NCBI RefSeq assembly: GCF_029892095.1
Contig: NZ_JARZAE010000004.1
Coordinates: 5,270,001-5,334,000 of the forward strand
Reading direction: 5' to 3'
Origin: Kitasatospora sp. MAP12-44
GTDB taxonomy: Bacteria; Actinomycetota; Actinomycetes; Streptomycetales; Streptomycetaceae
DNA: 64,000 nt
Shown here: positions 48,466 through 57,455 of the stretch, in pieces
Layout: each line of letters starts with the position of its first letter
Numbering within the stretch: the stretch's first letter is position 1
Notes under the pieces: model-generated
Told to the model about the DNA's origin: nothing
Databases searched by the model: none
What the model saw: the letters and a program-made list of their open reading frames with translations, nothing else
Made by a program: the position numbers and the translations under genes

Positions 48466-51400
48466 GTGACCTCCCCCTACCGTCTGGTGCGCAGCCCGCT
48501 CACGCCGCCCGTCCCGCCCGTGCTGGACCCCTACCAGCAGGCGGTGGCCGAGCATGTGGGCGGGCCGCTGCTGGTGCTGGCCGGCCCGGGCACCGGCAAG
48601 ACCACCACCCTGGTGGAGTCGGTCGCCCAGCGGATCGCGCGGGGCACCGACCCGGAGCGGATCCTGGTGCTGACCTTCAGCCGCAAGGCCGCGATGGAGC
48701 TGCGCGACCGGATGGCCTTCCGGATGGGCAGCGCTCCGCAGACCACCACCTTCCACTCCTTCTGCTATGCGCTGCTGCGCGCGCACCAGGAGCCGGAGCA
48801 GTACGCGCAGCCGCTGCGGCTGCTCTCCGGTCCGGAGCAGGACGTGATGGTGCGTGAGCTGCTGGCCGGCGGCGCCGAGGACGCGGCGGCGGGTGTCGGG
48901 AGGATCGGCTGGCCGCTGGACCTGCGGGCCTGCCTGACCACCCGCGGCTTCGCCGACGAGGTCCGCGCGGTGCTGGCCCGCAGCCGCGAACTGGGCCTGG
49001 GGGAGGCCGAGCTGGCCCGCTTCGCGGCCGGTGTGCAGCGGCCGGACTGGGCGGCGGCCGCGCACTTCCTGGCCGACTACCTGGATGTGCTGGACCTGCG
49101 CGGAGTGCTGGACTACGCGGAGCTGGTGCACCGGGCGGTGCTGCTCGCCGAGCGCCCCGAGGTGGATCTGCGCGCGCGCTACGACGTGGTCTTCGTCGAC
49201 GAGTACCAGGACACCGACCCTGCTCAGGTGCGGCTGCTGCGCCAGCTGGCGGGCGACGGGCGCGACCTGGTGGCGGTCGGCGACCCGGACCAGTCGATCT
49301 ACGCCTTCCGCGGCGCGGACATCAACGGGATCCTGGACTTCCCCGACCAGTTCCGCCAGGCCGACGGGCGCCCGGCCGAGGTCAAGGTGCTGCGGGTGTC
49401 GCGGCGCTCGGCGCCGGTGCTGCTGGCGGCCTCGCGTGAGCTGGCCCGCCGGATGCCGATGAGCCGGCTGCCCTCGGACAAGCTGGCCCAGCACCGTGCG
49501 CTGATCCCCGCGCAGCGCACTGGGGGCCGGGTCGAGGTCTACAGCTACCCGACGCCCGGCACCGAGCTGGAGAGCATCGCCGACCTGCTGCGCCGCGCGC
49601 ACCTGGAGGACGGCGTCCCGTGGGGCGAGATGGCGGTGCTGGTGCGGGCCGGGGCGCGGGCGATCCCCGGCGTGCGGCGGGCGCTCAGCGCGGCCGGCGT
49701 GCCGCTGGAGATCGACGGCGACGACCTGCCCCTGCGCGAGGAGCCGGCGGTGGTTCCGCTGCTGCTGGCCCTGCGGGTCTGCGCGCAGGGTGCCGCGCAC
49801 GAGAAGTCGGCCGAGCCGACGTCCGATGCCGAGGCCGCCTGGGGGGAGCCCCTGACCGCCGAGGTCGCGCTCACCCTGCTGACCGGACCGCTCGGCGGCC
49901 TGGACGGCTCGGACCTGCGGCGGCTGGGCCGGGCGCTGCGCGAGGAGGAGCGCGCGGCCGGGGTGGAGGTGGTCCGCTCGGCGGACGAGCTGATCCGCGA
50001 GGCGCTCGCCGAGCCGGGGCGACTGGTCGCGATGGACCCCGGCTACGCCCGCCGGGCCCGCGACCTGGGCTTCCTGCTCCGCAAGGTCCGCGACCACCTG
50101 GTCGGCGGCGGCACCGCCGAGGAGGCGCTCTGGCTGCTCTGGGAGGGCAGCCCGCGCTGGCGCGAGCGCCTGGAGCGCTCCGCCCTGCGCTCCGGCACCG
50201 CCGGCCGCAACGCCGACCGCGACCTGGACGCGCTGTGCGCCCTCTTCGAGACCGCCGCCCGCGCCGAGGAGCAGATCACCGGCCACCGCGGCGCCCTCGA
50301 CCTGCTCGCCGAGCTGGAGGCCCAGGACATCGCGGCCGACACCCTCACGGTGCGCACCGCCCGCCCCGAGGCCGTCCGGCTGATGACCGCGCACCGCTCC
50401 AAGGGCCTGGAGTGGCGCCTGGTGGTGGTGGCCGGTGTGCAGGAGGGCCTCTGGCCCGACCTGCGCCGCCGCGGCTCGCTGCTCGAGGCCGACCGGATCG
50501 GCCGCGACGGCCTGGCCGAGCCGCTCAGCCCCGGCGCCCTGCTGGCGGAGGAGCGCCGGCTCTTCTACGTCGCCGTCACCCGCGCCAAGGAGCGCCTGAT
50601 CGTCACGGCGGTGAAGGCCTCGGCCGAGGACGGCGACGAGCCGTCCCGGTTCCTGCGCGAGCTCTACCGCGAGGAGCTGGCCCCCGGCACCGGCAAGGTG
50701 CTCCGCCGCACGCCCGAGGTGACCGTCGAGGACGTCCTGCATCGCCCGCGCCGTCCGCTCTCGGTCCCCGCGCTGCTCGCCGAGCTGCGCGCGGTCACCG
50801 TCGACCCGGCCCGCTCGCCCGAGCTGCGCCGCACCGCCGCCGAGCGGCTGGCCCAGCTGGCCGCCGCGACCGACGAGGACGGCGTGGCGCTGGTCCCGTC
50901 CGCCCACCCGGCCCGCTGGTGGGGGATGGCCGACCCGACCGGCAACCCCGTCCCGCTGCGCGAGCCCGAGCAGCCCGTCCAGCTCTCCGGCAGCGGCCTG
51001 GAGCAGCTCGGCTCCTGCTCCCTGCAGTGGTTCCTGGCCAAGGAGGTCAAGGCCCAGACCGCGACCTCCGGCGCGCAGGGCTTCGGCAACGTGGTGCACG
51101 CGCTGGCCGACGAGGTCGGCTCCGGGCGCACCCCGGCCGACCTCGCGGTGCTGATGGAGCGGCTGGACACGGTCTGGGACGCGCTGGCCTTCGACGCGCC
51201 GTGGAAGGCGGACCAGGAGAAGACCCAGGCGCGGGCCGCGCTGGAGCGCTTCCTGCACTGGCACGTGCTGGAGCGCGGCCGCAACACGCTGGCCACCGAG
51301 CACCCGTTCGACCTGACGCTGCCGGTGGGCGAGGTGTCGGTGCGGATCCGCGGGGTGATGGACCGGGTCGAGCAGGACACCCTGGGCCGGGCGTATGTGG

Positions 51401-51762
51401 TCGACTTCAAGACCGGCAAGCAGCCGCCCACCGACAAGTCGCTGCCCGAGCACCGGCAGCTGGCGGTCTACCAACTGGCCGTCCGCGAGGGCGCGCTGGA
51501 CGGGCTGACCAGTCCGCGCCCGGCGCTCGGCGGCGCCGAGCTGGTGCAGCTGCGGATCGAGGACAAGCGGGATCCGGACGCCCCCAAGGTGCAGCAGCAG
51601 GGCCCGCCGGACGGCGAGCCGTGGATCGAGAACCTGCTCGCCGACGCGGCCGGCCGGGTGCTCGCCGAGCGCTTCGTCCCGACCACCGGCACCGGCTGCG
51701 ACCGCTGCTCGTTCCGCCGCAGCTGCTCCGCCCAGCGCGACGGCCGCCAGCTGGTCGAATAG
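48466..51762 (+). CDS. adnA: AdnA-like helicase-nuclease subunit
   Basis: A 1098-aa protein. UvrD-type motor: Walker A VLAGPGTGKTTTLVE, TFSRKAAMEL, Walker B FVDEYQDTD, SHKS-type TAHRSKGLEWRLV and VAVTRAKERL. The C-terminal RecB/AddB-like nuclease has Asp966, Asp980 and Lys982 (VDFKTGK), and four cysteines (Cys851, Cys1078, Cys1081, Cys1087) placed like the Fe-S cluster that staples such nucleases. With the next gene it matches mycobacterial AdnAB, which resects double-strand breaks in place of RecBCD. The GTG follows CAGGACCACA. Confidence 0.9.
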   Translation: MTSPYRLVRSPLTPPVPPVLDPYQQAVAEHVGGPLLVLAGPGTGKTTTLVESVAQRIARGTDPERILVLTFSRKAAMELRDRMAFRMGSAPQTTTFHSFCYALLRAHQEPEQYAQPLRLLSGPEQDVMVRELLAGGAEDAAAGVGRIGWPLDLRACLTTRGFADEVRAVLARSRELGLGEAELARFAAGVQRPDWAAAAHFLADYLDVLDLRGVLDYAELVHRAVLLAERPEVDLRARYDVVFVDEYQDTDPAQVRLLRQLAGDGRDLVAVGDPDQSIYAFRGADINGILDFPDQFRQADGRPAEVKVLRVSRRSAPVLLAASRELARRMPMSRLPSDKLAQHRALIPAQRTGGRVEVYSYPTPGTELESIADLLRRAHLEDGVPWGEMAVLVRAGARAIPGVRRALSAAGVPLEIDGDDLPLREEPAVVPLLLALRVCAQGAAHEKSAEPTSDAEAAWGEPLTAEVALTLLTGPLGGLDGSDLRRLGRALREEERAAGVEVVRSADELIREALAEPGRLVAMDPGYARRARDLGFLLRKVRDHLVGGGTAEEALWLLWEGSPRWRERLERSALRSGTAGRNADRDLDALCALFETAARAEEQITGHRGALDLLAELEAQDIAADTLTVRTARPEAVRLMTAHRSKGLEWRLVVVAGVQEGLWPDLRRRGSLLEADRIGRDGLAEPLSPGALLAEERRLFYVAVTRAKERLIVTAVKASAEDGDEPSRFLRELYREELAPGTGKVLRRTPEVTVEDVLHRPRRPLSVPALLAELRAVTVDPARSPELRRTAAERLAQLAAATDEDGVALVPSAHPARWWGMADPTGNPVPLREPEQPVQLSGSGLEQLGSCSLQWFLAKEVKAQTATSGAQGFGNVVHALADEVGSGRTPADLAVLMERLDTVWDALAFDAPWKADQEKTQARAALERFLHWHVLERGRNTLATEHPFDLTLPVGEVSVRIRGVMDRVEQDTLGRAYVVDFKTGKQPPTDKSLPEHRQLAVYQLAVREGALDGLTSPRPALGGAELVQLRIEDKRDPDAPKVQQQGPPDGEPWIENLLADAAGRVLAERFVPTTGTGCDRCSFRRSCSAQRDGRQLVE

Positions 51763-51796
51763 GTGTGCTGACAGTCGGGCCGGTTACCGTTTCCTC

Positions 51797-54700
51797 ATGC
51801 TCAGCCACCCCGACCAGCTCAAGGAGCTGCTCGGCATCCCCTTCAACCGGGAGCAGATGCAAGCCATCGGCGCCCCGCTGGAGCCTGCCGTGATCGTCGC
51901 CGGGGCGGGCTCGGGCAAGACCACGGTGATGGCCGCTCGGGTGGTCTGGCTGGTCGGCTCGGGAGCCGTCCGGCCCGAGGAGGTGCTCGGTCTGACCTTC
52001 ACCAACAAGGCCGCCGCCGAGCTCTCCGAGCGGGTGCGCACCGCGCTGGCCCGGGCCGGAGTGCGCGAGGCCGAGGACGTCCAGGACGCCACCGGCGAGC
52101 CGGAGATCTCCACCTACCACGCCTTCGCCGGCCGGCTGCTCAAGGAGCACGGCCTGCGGATCGGCATCGAGCCGGACGTCCGACTGCTCGCCGACGCGAC
52201 CCGCTTCCAGCTCGCCGCCCGGGTGCTGCGCACCGCGCGCGGGCCGTTCCCGCACCTCAAGGACGCCTTCAGCACGCTGGTGGCGGACATCACCGCGCTG
52301 GACGCCGAGCTGGCCGAGCACCTGGTCGAGCCCGGCGAGCTGCGCGACTTCGACGCCGAGCTGCTGGACAAGCTCGCTGCGGTCAAGCTGAGCAATGCCG
52401 ATCTGCGCGCCGTCCCGGAGGCCGCCGCCGGCCGCCAGGAGCTGCTGCGCCTGGTCGAGGAGTACCGCCGCCGCAAGGCCGCCGCCGGGCTGATGGACTT
52501 CGGCGACCAGATCGCCGCCGCCGCCCGGCTGGCCCAGCAGCGTCCGGTCGTCGGCGAGCTGCTGCGCGGCCAGTTCAAGGTGGTGCTGCTGGACGAGTAC
52601 CAGGACACCTCGGTGGCCCAGCGCCTGATGCTGGCCGGCCTGTTCGGCCACGGCGGCCACGCCGTCACCGCCGTCGGCGACCCCTGCCAGGCGATCTACG
52701 GCTGGCGCGGCGCCTCGGTGGCCAACCTGGACGACTTCCCCGAGCACTTCCCGCACGCCGACGGCACCCCCGCGCTGCGCTACGCGCTCAGTGAGAACCG
52801 CCGCAGCGGCGGCCGGCTGCTGGCCTTCGCCAACGGCCTGGCCGCGCCGCTGCGCGCGATGCACGAGGGCGTCGAGGCGCTGCGCCCGGCGCCCGGCGCC
52901 GAGCTGGACGGCTTCGTCCGCGCCGCGCTGCTGCCCACCCATGCCGAGGAGGTCGGCTGGCTGGCCGACTCGATCGCCCACCTGGTGCGCACCGGCACCC
53001 CGCCGGGCCGGATAGCCGTGCTGTGCCGGGGCAGTGCTGTGTTCCCGGACGTCCACGCGGCGCTGGTGGCCCGCGAGGTGCCGGTCGAGGTGGTGGGCCT
53101 GGGCGGCCTGCTGCAGCTGCCCGAGGTGGCCGACCTGGTCGCGGTCTGCGAGGTGCTGCAGGATCCGACGGCCAACGCGGCACTGGTCCGGCTGCTGATC
53201 GGCCCGCGCTGGCGGATCGGCCCGCGCGATCTGGCACTGCTCGGCCGCCGGGCCGCCGAGCTGGTCCGCACCGCCCGTACCGACGGCGGCGACCCCCTCA
53301 CCGCAGCCGTCGCGCAGGCCGATCCGACCGAGGTGGTCTCGCTCTCGGACGCCCTGGAGACCTTCCTGGACGCCACCCCGCATGGGGGCACCTCCCAGCC
53401 GGAGGCTGGGGGAGAGCTGCCGTTCTCCGCCGAGGCCCGGATCCGCTTCGCCCACCTGGCCCGGGAGGTCCGCGAGCTGCGCCGGATGCTGTCCGAGCCG
53501 CTGATGGACGTGCTGCACCGGGTGCTCACGGTGACCGGCCTCGAGGTGGAGCTCTCCGCCTCGCCGCTGGCGCTGGCCGCCCGCCGCCGGGAGACCCTGC
53601 ACGCGTTCCTGGACGTCGCGGCCGGCTTCGCCGACCTGGACGGCGATCCGGGGCTGGCCGCCTTCCTGGCCTTCCTGCGGGCCGCCCAGGACTACGACAG
53701 CGGCCTGGACAGCAGCCTGCCCGGCGGCGAGGACACCGTGAAGGTGCTCACCGTGCACAAGTCCAAGGGCCTGGAGTGGGACGTGGTCGCCGTCCCCGGC
53801 CTGGTCGCCGGCGCCTTCCCGAGCAACCGCTCGCGCGAGCGCTGGACCAGCCGCCGGCATGTCCTGCCGCACGCGCTGCGCGGCGACGGCGCCACCCTGC
53901 CCGCCGTGCCGGGCTGGACGGCCAAGGGCATGACGGCCTTCCGGGACGCCCTGAAGGACCAGACGGTGACCGAGGAACTGCGGCTCGGCTATGTCGCGTT
54001 CACCCGTCCCAAGGCGCTGCTGCTGGCCTCCGGCCACTGGTGGGGGCCCAGCCAGAAGACCCCGCGCGGTCCGTCCGACTTCCTGGAGGAGCTGCGCGCG
54101 CATGCCGGGCTGCCGGGCTGCGGCGAGGTCGAGCACTGGGCCGAGCCGCCGGTGGCGGGCGCCGAGAACCCGGCGCTCGATCAGTCGGTGGAGACCGCCT
54201 GGCCGCTGCCGCTGGATCCGGCCGCCCAGCTCGCCCGGCGCCGGGTGGCCGAGGTGGTGGGCCGCCGGCTGGCCGGGGAGCCGGCGCCCGAGCCCGAGCG
54301 GCTGGCGCCCGAGGAGCAGCGTCAGGTGGCCTCCTGGGACCGTGACCTGACCGCGCTGCTCGGTGAGTTGGAGCGCTCCCGGCGCACCGTGCGGGACGTG
54401 CCGCTGCCGGCCTCGCTCTCCGCCTCGCAGCTGATGCGCTTGGCCGCCGACCCGGACGGCTTCGCCCATGAGCTGGCCCGCCCGCTGCCCCGCCCGCCGC
54501 AGCCCGGCGCCCGCCGCGGTACCCGGTTCCATGCCTGGATCCAGGCGCAGTTCGCGCCGCTGCCGCTGATCGAGGCGGAGGCGTTGCCGGGGGTGGACGA
54601 GGACGGCATCGAGGACGAGCACGACCTGGAGCAGCTCAAGGAGGCCTTCCTGCGCGGCCCGTACGCGACCCGGACGCCCTACCGGGTCGAGGCGCCGGTG

Positions 54701-55009
54701 CAGTTGCTGCTGGCGGGGCGCGTGGTGCGCGGCCGGATCGACGCGGTGTACCGGGAGCGTGACGGCGACGCTGGGTCACCAGGACTGCCCCGCTACGAGG
54801 TGGTGGACTGGAAGACCGGTCACGAGGAGAGCGCCGATCCGCTGCAACTGGCCATCTACCGGGTGGCCTGGGCCGAGCAGCAGCGGCTGCCACTGGAGCA
54901 GGTCACCGCTGCCTTCTGTTACATCCGCAGCGGACGGGTCGAAAGACCGGTACGACTTCCTGACCGGAAAGAGTTGGAAACGCTTCTGATCGGGAACAGT
55001 GACTATTAG
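51797..55009 (+). CDS. adnB: AdnB-like helicase-nuclease subunit
   Basis: A 1070-aa protein. Motor: Walker A VAGAGSGKTTVMAARVVWLV (Lys41), TFTNKAAAEL, YHAFAGRLL, Walker B LLDEYQDTS (Asp266-Glu267), GDPCQAIYGWRG, VHKSKGLEWD and GYVAFTRPK. The nuclease domain has Asp982, Asp1004 and Lys1006 (VVDWKTGH). In the mycobacterial complex AdnB is the leading motor. It starts 35 bp after adnA; TACCGT (51785-51790) 6 nt before the ATG could give an extra leaderless transcript. A short palindromic insert interrupts it near residues 530-540. Confidence 0.92.
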   Translation: MLSHPDQLKELLGIPFNREQMQAIGAPLEPAVIVAGAGSGKTTVMAARVVWLVGSGAVRPEEVLGLTFTNKAAAELSERVRTALARAGVREAEDVQDATGEPEISTYHAFAGRLLKEHGLRIGIEPDVRLLADATRFQLAARVLRTARGPFPHLKDAFSTLVADITALDAELAEHLVEPGELRDFDAELLDKLAAVKLSNADLRAVPEAAAGRQELLRLVEEYRRRKAAAGLMDFGDQIAAAARLAQQRPVVGELLRGQFKVVLLDEYQDTSVAQRLMLAGLFGHGGHAVTAVGDPCQAIYGWRGASVANLDDFPEHFPHADGTPALRYALSENRRSGGRLLAFANGLAAPLRAMHEGVEALRPAPGAELDGFVRAALLPTHAEEVGWLADSIAHLVRTGTPPGRIAVLCRGSAVFPDVHAALVAREVPVEVVGLGGLLQLPEVADLVAVCEVLQDPTANAALVRLLIGPRWRIGPRDLALLGRRAAELVRTARTDGGDPLTAAVAQADPTEVVSLSDALETFLDATPHGGTSQPEAGGELPFSAEARIRFAHLAREVRELRRMLSEPLMDVLHRVLTVTGLEVELSASPLALAARRRETLHAFLDVAAGFADLDGDPGLAAFLAFLRAAQDYDSGLDSSLPGGEDTVKVLTVHKSKGLEWDVVAVPGLVAGAFPSNRSRERWTSRRHVLPHALRGDGATLPAVPGWTAKGMTAFRDALKDQTVTEELRLGYVAFTRPKALLLASGHWWGPSQKTPRGPSDFLEELRAHAGLPGCGEVEHWAEPPVAGAENPALDQSVETAWPLPLDPAAQLARRRVAEVVGRRLAGEPAPEPERLAPEEQRQVASWDRDLTALLGELERSRRTVRDVPLPASLSASQLMRLAADPDGFAHELARPLPRPPQPGARRGTRFHAWIQAQFAPLPLIEAEALPGVDEDGIEDEHDLEQLKEAFLRGPYATRTPYRVEAPVQLLLAGRVVRGRIDAVYRERDGDAGSPGLPRYEVVDWKTGHEESADPLQLAIYRVAWAEQQRLPLEQVTAAFCYIRSGRVERPVRLPDRKELETLLIGNSDY
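53384..53414. repeat. Palindromic insert within adnB
   Basis: GGGGGCACCTCCCAGCC followed by GGAGGCTGGGGGAG resembles short hairpin repeats frequent in Streptomyces spacers. It is in frame and encodes a Gly/Ser/Pro/Glu loop (GGTSQPEAGGE). Confidence 0.6.
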
Positions 55010-55041
55010 GTCACAGAGAGCATCCAACTCGTCACGGAGTC

Positions 55042-55074
55042 GCGCGAAACCAGTGCGGTGTGCGCGTTTCGCGC
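55042..55074 (+). terminator. Terminator after adnB
   Basis: A perfect 9-bp stem GCGCGAAAC/GTTTCGCGC with a 15-nt loop, 32 bp beyond the stop. Confidence 0.6.
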
Positions 55075-55201
55075 CTATTGTGGGGTCGGTAACCGGTCAC
55101 TCAGGTCTTCCGGTCGTCGGGACAGACCCCCAAGCGTCACCCTCAGTCATCGTCGCAGGTGTCCCCACGACACTCGGCGCCTTCTGCTGGAGAAACCGAA
55201 G

Positions 55202-56392
55202 TTGAGCGCGACCGGATGGTTCAGAGAGCGGTTTGCCGGCCCCACCCCCGGTCCGGCCACCGTCCGTGCGACGGGGACCTGGCCCAGGACCGCGTTGGCC
55301 CTGCCGTTCATCGGCATGGCGCTGGTGGTCTGCCTTGACTACTTCAGCAACACCACGGTGACGGTCGAGCCCGCGCTCACCGCCGTCCCCGCGCTGGCCG
55401 CGATCGTCAGCCGGCGGGTCTGGTACCCGCTGCTGACCGGAGTGCTGGCCGAGGGCGCCGCCTTCGTCATGGCCACCTACAACAACGTGCTCGGTGAGTC
55501 CGTGCACAGTGCGACGGTCTTCGCGATCGCGCTGGTCACCGCGATCAGCTGGGTCAGTGTGATGCTGCGGGTGCGGCAGGAGCAGGCGCTGGCCGACGCC
55601 CAGTTGGTGGCCGAGATCGCCCGCCGGGTGCTGTTGCGCTCGGTCCCCGACCGGGTGGGCAGCGTACGGGCGGCCGTGCACTACGCGGCGGCGGCCGCGC
55701 ACGCCCGGATCGGCGGGGACCTGTACGAGGTGGTCAACACCCGGCACGGCGTGCGGGCGGTGGTCGGCGACGTCCGCGGCAAGGGGCTCAGCGCGGTGGA
55801 GACCGCGGCCGCCGTGCTGGGCGCGTTCCGCGAGGCGGCGCACCAGGAGCCCGCGCTGGACCTGGTGGCCCACTGGCTGGCCGTCAGCCTGGACCGCGCG
55901 CTGCACGAGAACGAACACCCGGGCGTGGAAGAGGAGTTCGTCACCCTCGTGCTGATCGGGGTGTGCCCGGACGGCACCGCGGAGATCGTCAACTGCGGCC
56001 ATCCCGCGCCGCTGCTGCTGCGCGGCGACGGGCCCGCGGTGGCCCTGGAGTTGGACGAGACGGTGCCGCCGCTGGGCGTCCTCGACCCGGCGGACGTCCG
56101 CCCGCCGATCCAGCGGGTGCCGTTCGAACCGGGCGACCGGGTCCTGCTGTTCACCGACGGGGTGATCGAGGCCCGGGACCGGGCCGGCCTCTTCTACCCG
56201 CTCGCCGAGCGGCTCCCCGGCTGCGCGAGCGGCGGCCCGACCGACGTGCTGCGCCGGCTGCACGCGGACGTCGTGCGGCACGTCGGCAAGCAGCTCGGCG
56301 ACGACGCGGCGATGCTCCTGCTGCAGTACGAGCCCGCCCAGGGCGGTTCGCAACTCCCGCACCAGAGCGCGCAGCTGGTGGCCCGTCCGTAG
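55202..56392 (+). CDS. Membrane-bound PP2C/SpoIIE-type serine phosphatase
   Basis: A 396-aa protein. Three or four hydrophobic segments (about 30-120, e.g. LALPFIGMALVVCLDYF, ATVFAIALVTAISWVSVML), a short helical linker (RVRQEQALADAQLVAEIARR) and the SpoIIE domain: GGDLYEV, VVGDVRGKGLSAV, VNCGHPAPLLL, LLFTDGVIEARD and DDAAMLLL with the metal-binding aspartates. Such phosphatases act in anti-sigma/anti-anti-sigma switches. The start is TTG at 55202 with GGAG 9 nt upstream; no ATG or GTG fits. It converges on the EEP gene with a 3-bp gap. Confidence 0.9.
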   Translation: MSATGWFRERFAGPTPGPATVRATGTWPRTALALPFIGMALVVCLDYFSNTTVTVEPALTAVPALAAIVSRRVWYPLLTGVLAEGAAFVMATYNNVLGESVHSATVFAIALVTAISWVSVMLRVRQEQALADAQLVAEIARRVLLRSVPDRVGSVRAAVHYAAAAAHARIGGDLYEVVNTRHGVRAVVGDVRGKGLSAVETAAAVLGAFREAAHQEPALDLVAHWLAVSLDRALHENEHPGVEEEFVTLVLIGVCPDGTAEIVNCGHPAPLLLRGDGPAVALELDETVPPLGVLDPADVRPPIQRVPFEPGDRVLLFTDGVIEARDRAGLFYPLAERLPGCASGGPTDVLRRLHADVVRHVGKQLGDDAAMLLLQYEPAQGGSQLPHQSAQLVARP

Positions 56393-56395
56393 GGG

Positions 56396-57370
56396 CTACA
56401 GCTCGACCTCGACCACCAGCGGCCGGTGGTCCGAGACGCCGACCCGCGGCGCGGCGACCGAGCCGACGGCGGTGCGCGGCACGCCGACCGCGAGCACGTG
56501 GTCGAACTGCACCGCCGGGCGGTGCGACGGGTACGTGGGTGTGCGGGCCAGGTCGTACCAGCCCTGCAGGCGCGGGCGCGGCTCGCGGACCCGGCGGCGG
56601 CGCGGCTCGCTCGCCGCCGCGCGCACGCGGCGGGCGGCGCGCAACTCGCGCAGCTGCTGGCGCGAACGGGTGCCGCGGTCCAGCGCGGTGGCTCCGCCGA
56701 GCACCGTGCGCGGGACCGCCCCGACCAGGTTGAAGTCGCCGAGTACCAGGTAGGGCCGCGGCAGGTCGGCGATCCACCGCCGGATCCCGGCCAGTTGGGC
56801 CATGTTCCAGCCCGGCACGAAGGACAGATGGGTGGCGACCACGGTGAACGGGCCGCTGGGCCCCTCCAGGACGGCGGCCAGCGCGGCCCGCGGCTCGTCC
56901 GGGACGGGGGTCAGGCCCCGGCGCCCGGCCACCCGCAGCGGCAGACCGAACGGCGCGGGGGCGAACCGCCGGGCCTGCCAGTGCCGCACCGGCAGCCGGG
57001 TGAGCAGCGCCGTGCCGTAGGAGGGCAGTTCGAGGGCGGTGCCCACTTCGTCCGGCCCGTACACCTGCAGGCCCGGCACGGCCGGGTCGCGCAGCCAGCC
57101 GGCCACCGGCGCCGGGCGGCCGTGCAGGGCGGCGGCGAAACGCCAGTCGGCGGCGCCCATCGCCTTGGCGGCCACGGCCGTCTGGTCGGTCAGCCCGGAG
57201 CGCTCCTGGTGGCGGTCCACCTCCTGGAGCGCCAGCACATCGGCGTCCAGCGCGGCGATCGCGTCGTGCAGGGGATCGCCCGCCTCGGTGGGGAAGGGCA
57301 GCGGGCTGCCGTCGGTGGCCAGCGGCTGGCCGTGCAGCAGGTTGAAGGTGGCGATGCGCAGCGTGCTCAC
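56396..57370 (-). CDS. Endonuclease/exonuclease/phosphatase family protein
   Basis: A 324-aa protein with the EEP metal and catalytic motifs: RIATFNLLHG (Asn), LALQEVDRHQ (Glu), ATHLSFVPGWNMAQ, VLGDFNLVG (Asp and Asn) and the closing VSDHRPLVVEVEL (Asp-His). Relatives hydrolyse DNA, phospholipids or inositol phosphates, so the substrate is open. An Arg-rich insert (about 235-265) is unusual and may bind nucleic acid. The GTG at 57370 gives the canonical start. Confidence 0.9.
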   Translation of the reverse strand: MSTLRIATFNLLHGQPLATDGSPLPFPTEAGDPLHDAIAALDADVLALQEVDRHQERSGLTDQTAVAAKAMGAADWRFAAALHGRPAPVAGWLRDPAVPGLQVYGPDEVGTALELPSYGTALLTRLPVRHWQARRFAPAPFGLPLRVAGRRGLTPVPDEPRAALAAVLEGPSGPFTVVATHLSFVPGWNMAQLAGIRRWIADLPRPYLVLGDFNLVGAVPRTVLGGATALDRGTRSRQQLRELRAARRVRAAASEPRRRRVREPRPRLQGWYDLARTPTYPSHRPAVQFDHVLAVGVPRTAVGSVAAPRVGVSDHRPLVVEVEL

Positions 57371-57414
57371 ACCGCACGACGGTACGCCCTGGCGGTGACG
57401 GTGGGTGTCGCGGC

Positions 57415-57455
57415 TTGAGGCTTGACCACCTACCGGGTATACATACTCAGTATGT
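57415..57455 (+). promoter_or_regulatory. Leaderless padR promoter with overlapping palindromic operator
   Basis: TTGAGG (57415-57420), a 17-bp spacer and TATACA (57438-57443), 8 nt before the ATG at 57452. A perfect 15-bp palindrome ACATACT-C-AGTATGT (57441-57455) covers the end of the -10 box, the probable transcription start and the start codon. This is a strong candidate for PadR autorepression. Confidence 0.65.

Noticed and set aside
48337..54622. Two long minus-strand frames opposite adnA and adnB
   Set aside because: They are typical antisense shadows of high-GC genes, Gln/Gly/Arg/His-rich and lacking starts with ribosome-binding sites.
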